Below, one piece after another: positions 61,891 through 64,000 of a stretch of DNA of 64,000 nucleotides. A model generated the notes under the pieces. That model ran no database searches and was not told the origin of the DNA. It saw nothing but the letters and a program-made list of their open reading frames with translations. Location of the stretch: the NCBI GenBank assembly GCA_902577945.1, contig CACHBB010000001.1:1-64000 (forward strand). The letters are read 5' to 3'. The translations under genes were made by a program, and so were the position numbers. This DNA is from an uncultured Alphaproteobacteria bacterium. GTDB lineage: Bacteria; Pseudomonadota; Alphaproteobacteria; HIMB59; GCA-002718135. Each line of letters begins with the position of its first letter. Positions within the stretch are counted from its first letter, which is position 1.

Positions 61891-62625
61891 ATGGCCTACT
61901 TTATTAATAAGAAAAAAGAAAAAATACATTATAAATCTGTTAAGGGTAAATCTCCTGGCATCATTTTTATCCATGGATTAAATTCTGATATGAGTGGTCA
62001 AAAAGCAATATCTGTTGAAAAATATGCTAGGAAAAACAAGCTTCGTTTTATTCGTTTTGAGTGCCGAGGTCATGGTAAATCTAGTGGAAAATTTGAAGAT
62101 TTTACAATCTCTGATTGGAAAAAAGATTTAATTGATATCATTGATAATATAGCTAAAGGTCCTCAAATACTTGTTGGAAGTAGCATGGGAGGATGGTTAA
62201 TGTTCTTAGCAGCTAAGTCAAGATCATCACGAATAGCTGGTATGATAGGACTTGCAGCAGCTCCAGATTATATAGATGGATTTTACAATGATCTTACTAC
62301 TAAGAAAAAAATAGAGTTGGGCAAAAAAGGATTTATTAGATATTCTTCTTATGGCTTTAGTTATCTTGTAAAAAAGAAATATATTATTGATGGAAGAAAA
62401 AATAAAATTTTAAATAAAGAATTTAAATGGAACAAACCCTTAATATTAATACAAGGTTTAAAAGATAATGTTGTTAAGCCAGATATTCCAGAAAAAATAG
62501 TTAAAAAAGTAAAAGGTAATCAAATTCAAATAAAGCTTTTAAAAAACAGTGATCATCGTTTGTCTGAGCCATTTGATCTAAAAGTAATTAATGAATCTAT
62601 TGCTTCTGTAATTAAAAAAAATTAA
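61891..62625 (+). CDS. Alpha/beta hydrolase
   Basis: FIHGLNSDMSGQKA, RGHGKSSG, VGSSMGGWLMFLAA, catalytic-type DNVV and SDHRLS. Confidence 0.87.
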   Translation: MAYFINKKKEKIHYKSVKGKSPGIIFIHGLNSDMSGQKAISVEKYARKNKLRFIRFECRGHGKSSGKFEDFTISDWKKDLIDIIDNIAKGPQILVGSSMGGWLMFLAAKSRSSRIAGMIGLAAAPDYIDGFYNDLTTKKKIELGKKGFIRYSSYGFSYLVKKKYIIDGRKNKILNKEFKWNKPLILIQGLKDNVVKPDIPEKIVKKVKGNQIQIKLLKNSDHRLSEPFDLKVINESIASVIKKN

Positions 62626-64000
62626 GCTGATTTTTCTTCTTTAATTAAAACTGGTTGATCAAATTTATTAATCATTTCTTTTGGAACTATCTGCCAAAAT
62701 AGTAATTTTTCATTATCCCAGTTATCTAATATATTTTGAGCATATTTAGAGTTTGTCTCTTTGACATGCTCTTCAATTTTTTGAATTAATATTTGTTCCC
62801 AATAGTTTGTCATTTGTTGTTGATAAAAAATGTCTTCAAGATTAATTCTTAGAGGAAGCGTACCCTCTTTGTCATAAACAAATGCCATACCACCTGTCAT
62901 TCCTGCTCCAAAATTATTACCAACCTCTCCAAGAATAACAGCACTTCCACCCGTCATATATTCACAACCATTATCTCCACAGCCTTCTATAACCGCATGT
63001 GCCCCTGAATTTCTTACACCAAATCTGTCTCCTGCAGTTCCTGCAGCAAATAATTTTCCTCGTGTTGCACCATATAGAATTGTATTTCCTATAATTACGT
63101 TTTTATTTGTTGGTAGTGATGAAGCAGAACTTGGTTGAATAACAATCTTACCTCCAGATAGTCCTTTTGCAACATAATCATTTGCATCTCCATAAACTCT
63201 TAAGGTAGTTCCTTGTACACTCCATGCACCAAAAGATTGACCAGCCGACCCATGAAAGTTAACAGTAAAAAAATCTTCATCAAGAGTGTTCATACCTTTT
63301 GTAGTTGTAATTTCAGAAGCTAATCTGGTTCCGATCGCTCTATCTGTATTTTGAATATTATAGTTTAACTCAATTTTATTATTATTATCAAAAAATGACT
63401 TTGCATCATCTATTATTTTTAAATCTAAACTATCATTTACTTTGTTAATAGTATTCTTTTTACTATTAAAATCTCCTACAGCTGAATCTATTGTTTGAAT
63501 GATTGGATTAAGATCAAGATCATCAAGATCTGAACTTCCTCTGCTTACTTGATAAAGAAGATCCGACCTTCCAACAACTTCATCTAGGGAATTAAAACCA
63601 AGGTTAGATAAAATTTCTCTAACTTCTTCGGCAATAAAGCTAAATAAATTAATAACTTTTTCAGGTGTGCCAGTAAACTTTTCTCTTAACTTTTCATCTT
63701 GAGAACATACTCCAACTGGGCAAGTATTAGAGTGACACTGTCTTACCATTATACAACCCATTGCAACTAAACTAGCTGTGCCAATACCGTATTCTTCCGC
63801 TCCAAGCATTGCAGCTATAACAATGTCTTTACCGGTTTTTAAACCACCGTCTGTTCTAAGAACTACTTTGTCTCTTAAGTTATTTAAAGATAAAACTTGA
63901 TGAACTTCACTTAAACCTAACTCCCATGGAAGACCTGCGTATTTAATACTTGTTTGAGGACTTGCACCAGTTCCACCATTATGGCCTGAAATTAAAATAG
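62622..64000 (-). CDS. gltB: Glutamate synthase large subunit, C-terminal part (5' end outside window)
   Basis: Frame remains open to the window edge (ILISGHNGGTGASPQTSIKYAG...); CPVGVCSQDEKLREKFTG; GXGXG beta-helix GSAGQSFGAW. Confidence 0.96.
   Translation of the reverse strand, partial: ILISGHNGGTGASPQTSIKYAGLPWELGLSEVHQVLSLNNLRDKVVLRTDGGLKTGKDIVIAAMLGAEEYGIGTASLVAMGCIMVRQCHSNTCPVGVCSQDEKLREKFTGTPEKVINLFSFIAEEVREILSNLGFNSLDEVVGRSDLLYQVSRGSSDLDDLDLNPIIQTIDSAVGDFNSKKNTINKVNDSLDLKIIDDAKSFFDNNNKIELNYNIQNTDRAIGTRLASEITTTKGMNTLDEDFFTVNFHGSAGQSFGAWSVQGTTLRVYGDANDYVAKGLSGGKIVIQPSSASSLPTNKNVIIGNTILYGATRGKLFAAGTAGDRFGVRNSGAHAVIEGCGDNGCEYMTGGSAVILGEVGNNFGAGMTGGMAFVYDKEGTLPLRINLEDIFYQQQMTNYWEQILIQKIEEHVKETNSKYAQNILDNWDNEKLLFWQIVPKEMINKFDQPVLIKEEKSA

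Noticed and set aside
1-64000. CRISPR arrays, transposases, prophage modules, rRNA genes
   Set aside because: None seen: no spaced identical repeats, transposase or phage motifs, or rRNA-like stretches.

Overview
The window is a compact, AT-rich, alphaproteobacterial-type chromosome segment; SAR11/HIMB59-like marine is my inference from base composition and gene order. It is almost entirely protein coding. Recognisable blocks are: an OmpR/EnvZ-type two-component system (5' truncated); csaA-COQ9/TetR-like-proC-ybjN; ubiK/lgt/midA-like/pgeF; prs-rplY-pth-ychF; cytochrome bc1 (petABC); rpmH-rnpA-yidD-yidC-engB-argB; dapD/dapE; truA-fmt-def; ffs-dnaX-ybaB-recR; pheA-kdsB/cycM; a yejABEF-type peptide ABC transporter; a glycan/LPS block (about 46.1-52.2 kb); lepA-pheT-pheS-rplT-rpmI-infC; GT9/GT4 glycosyltransferases; and a truncated gltB. 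Features missing from the ORF track but supported by the sequence are rpmH, the SRP RNA (ffs) just upstream of dnaX, an intact tRNA-Ser(GGA), a partial tRNA-Ser copy 964 bp away, and two overlapping microprotein ORFs. The strongest anomaly is a ~0.96 kb interval (45051-46113) bounded by a 79-bp direct repeat of the tRNA-Ser 3' portion. It has paired TKTGTC-like motifs just inside each end, no integrase, and a single putatively secreted orphan ORF. I read it as a candidate integrase-less mini-island or remnant at a tRNA site.
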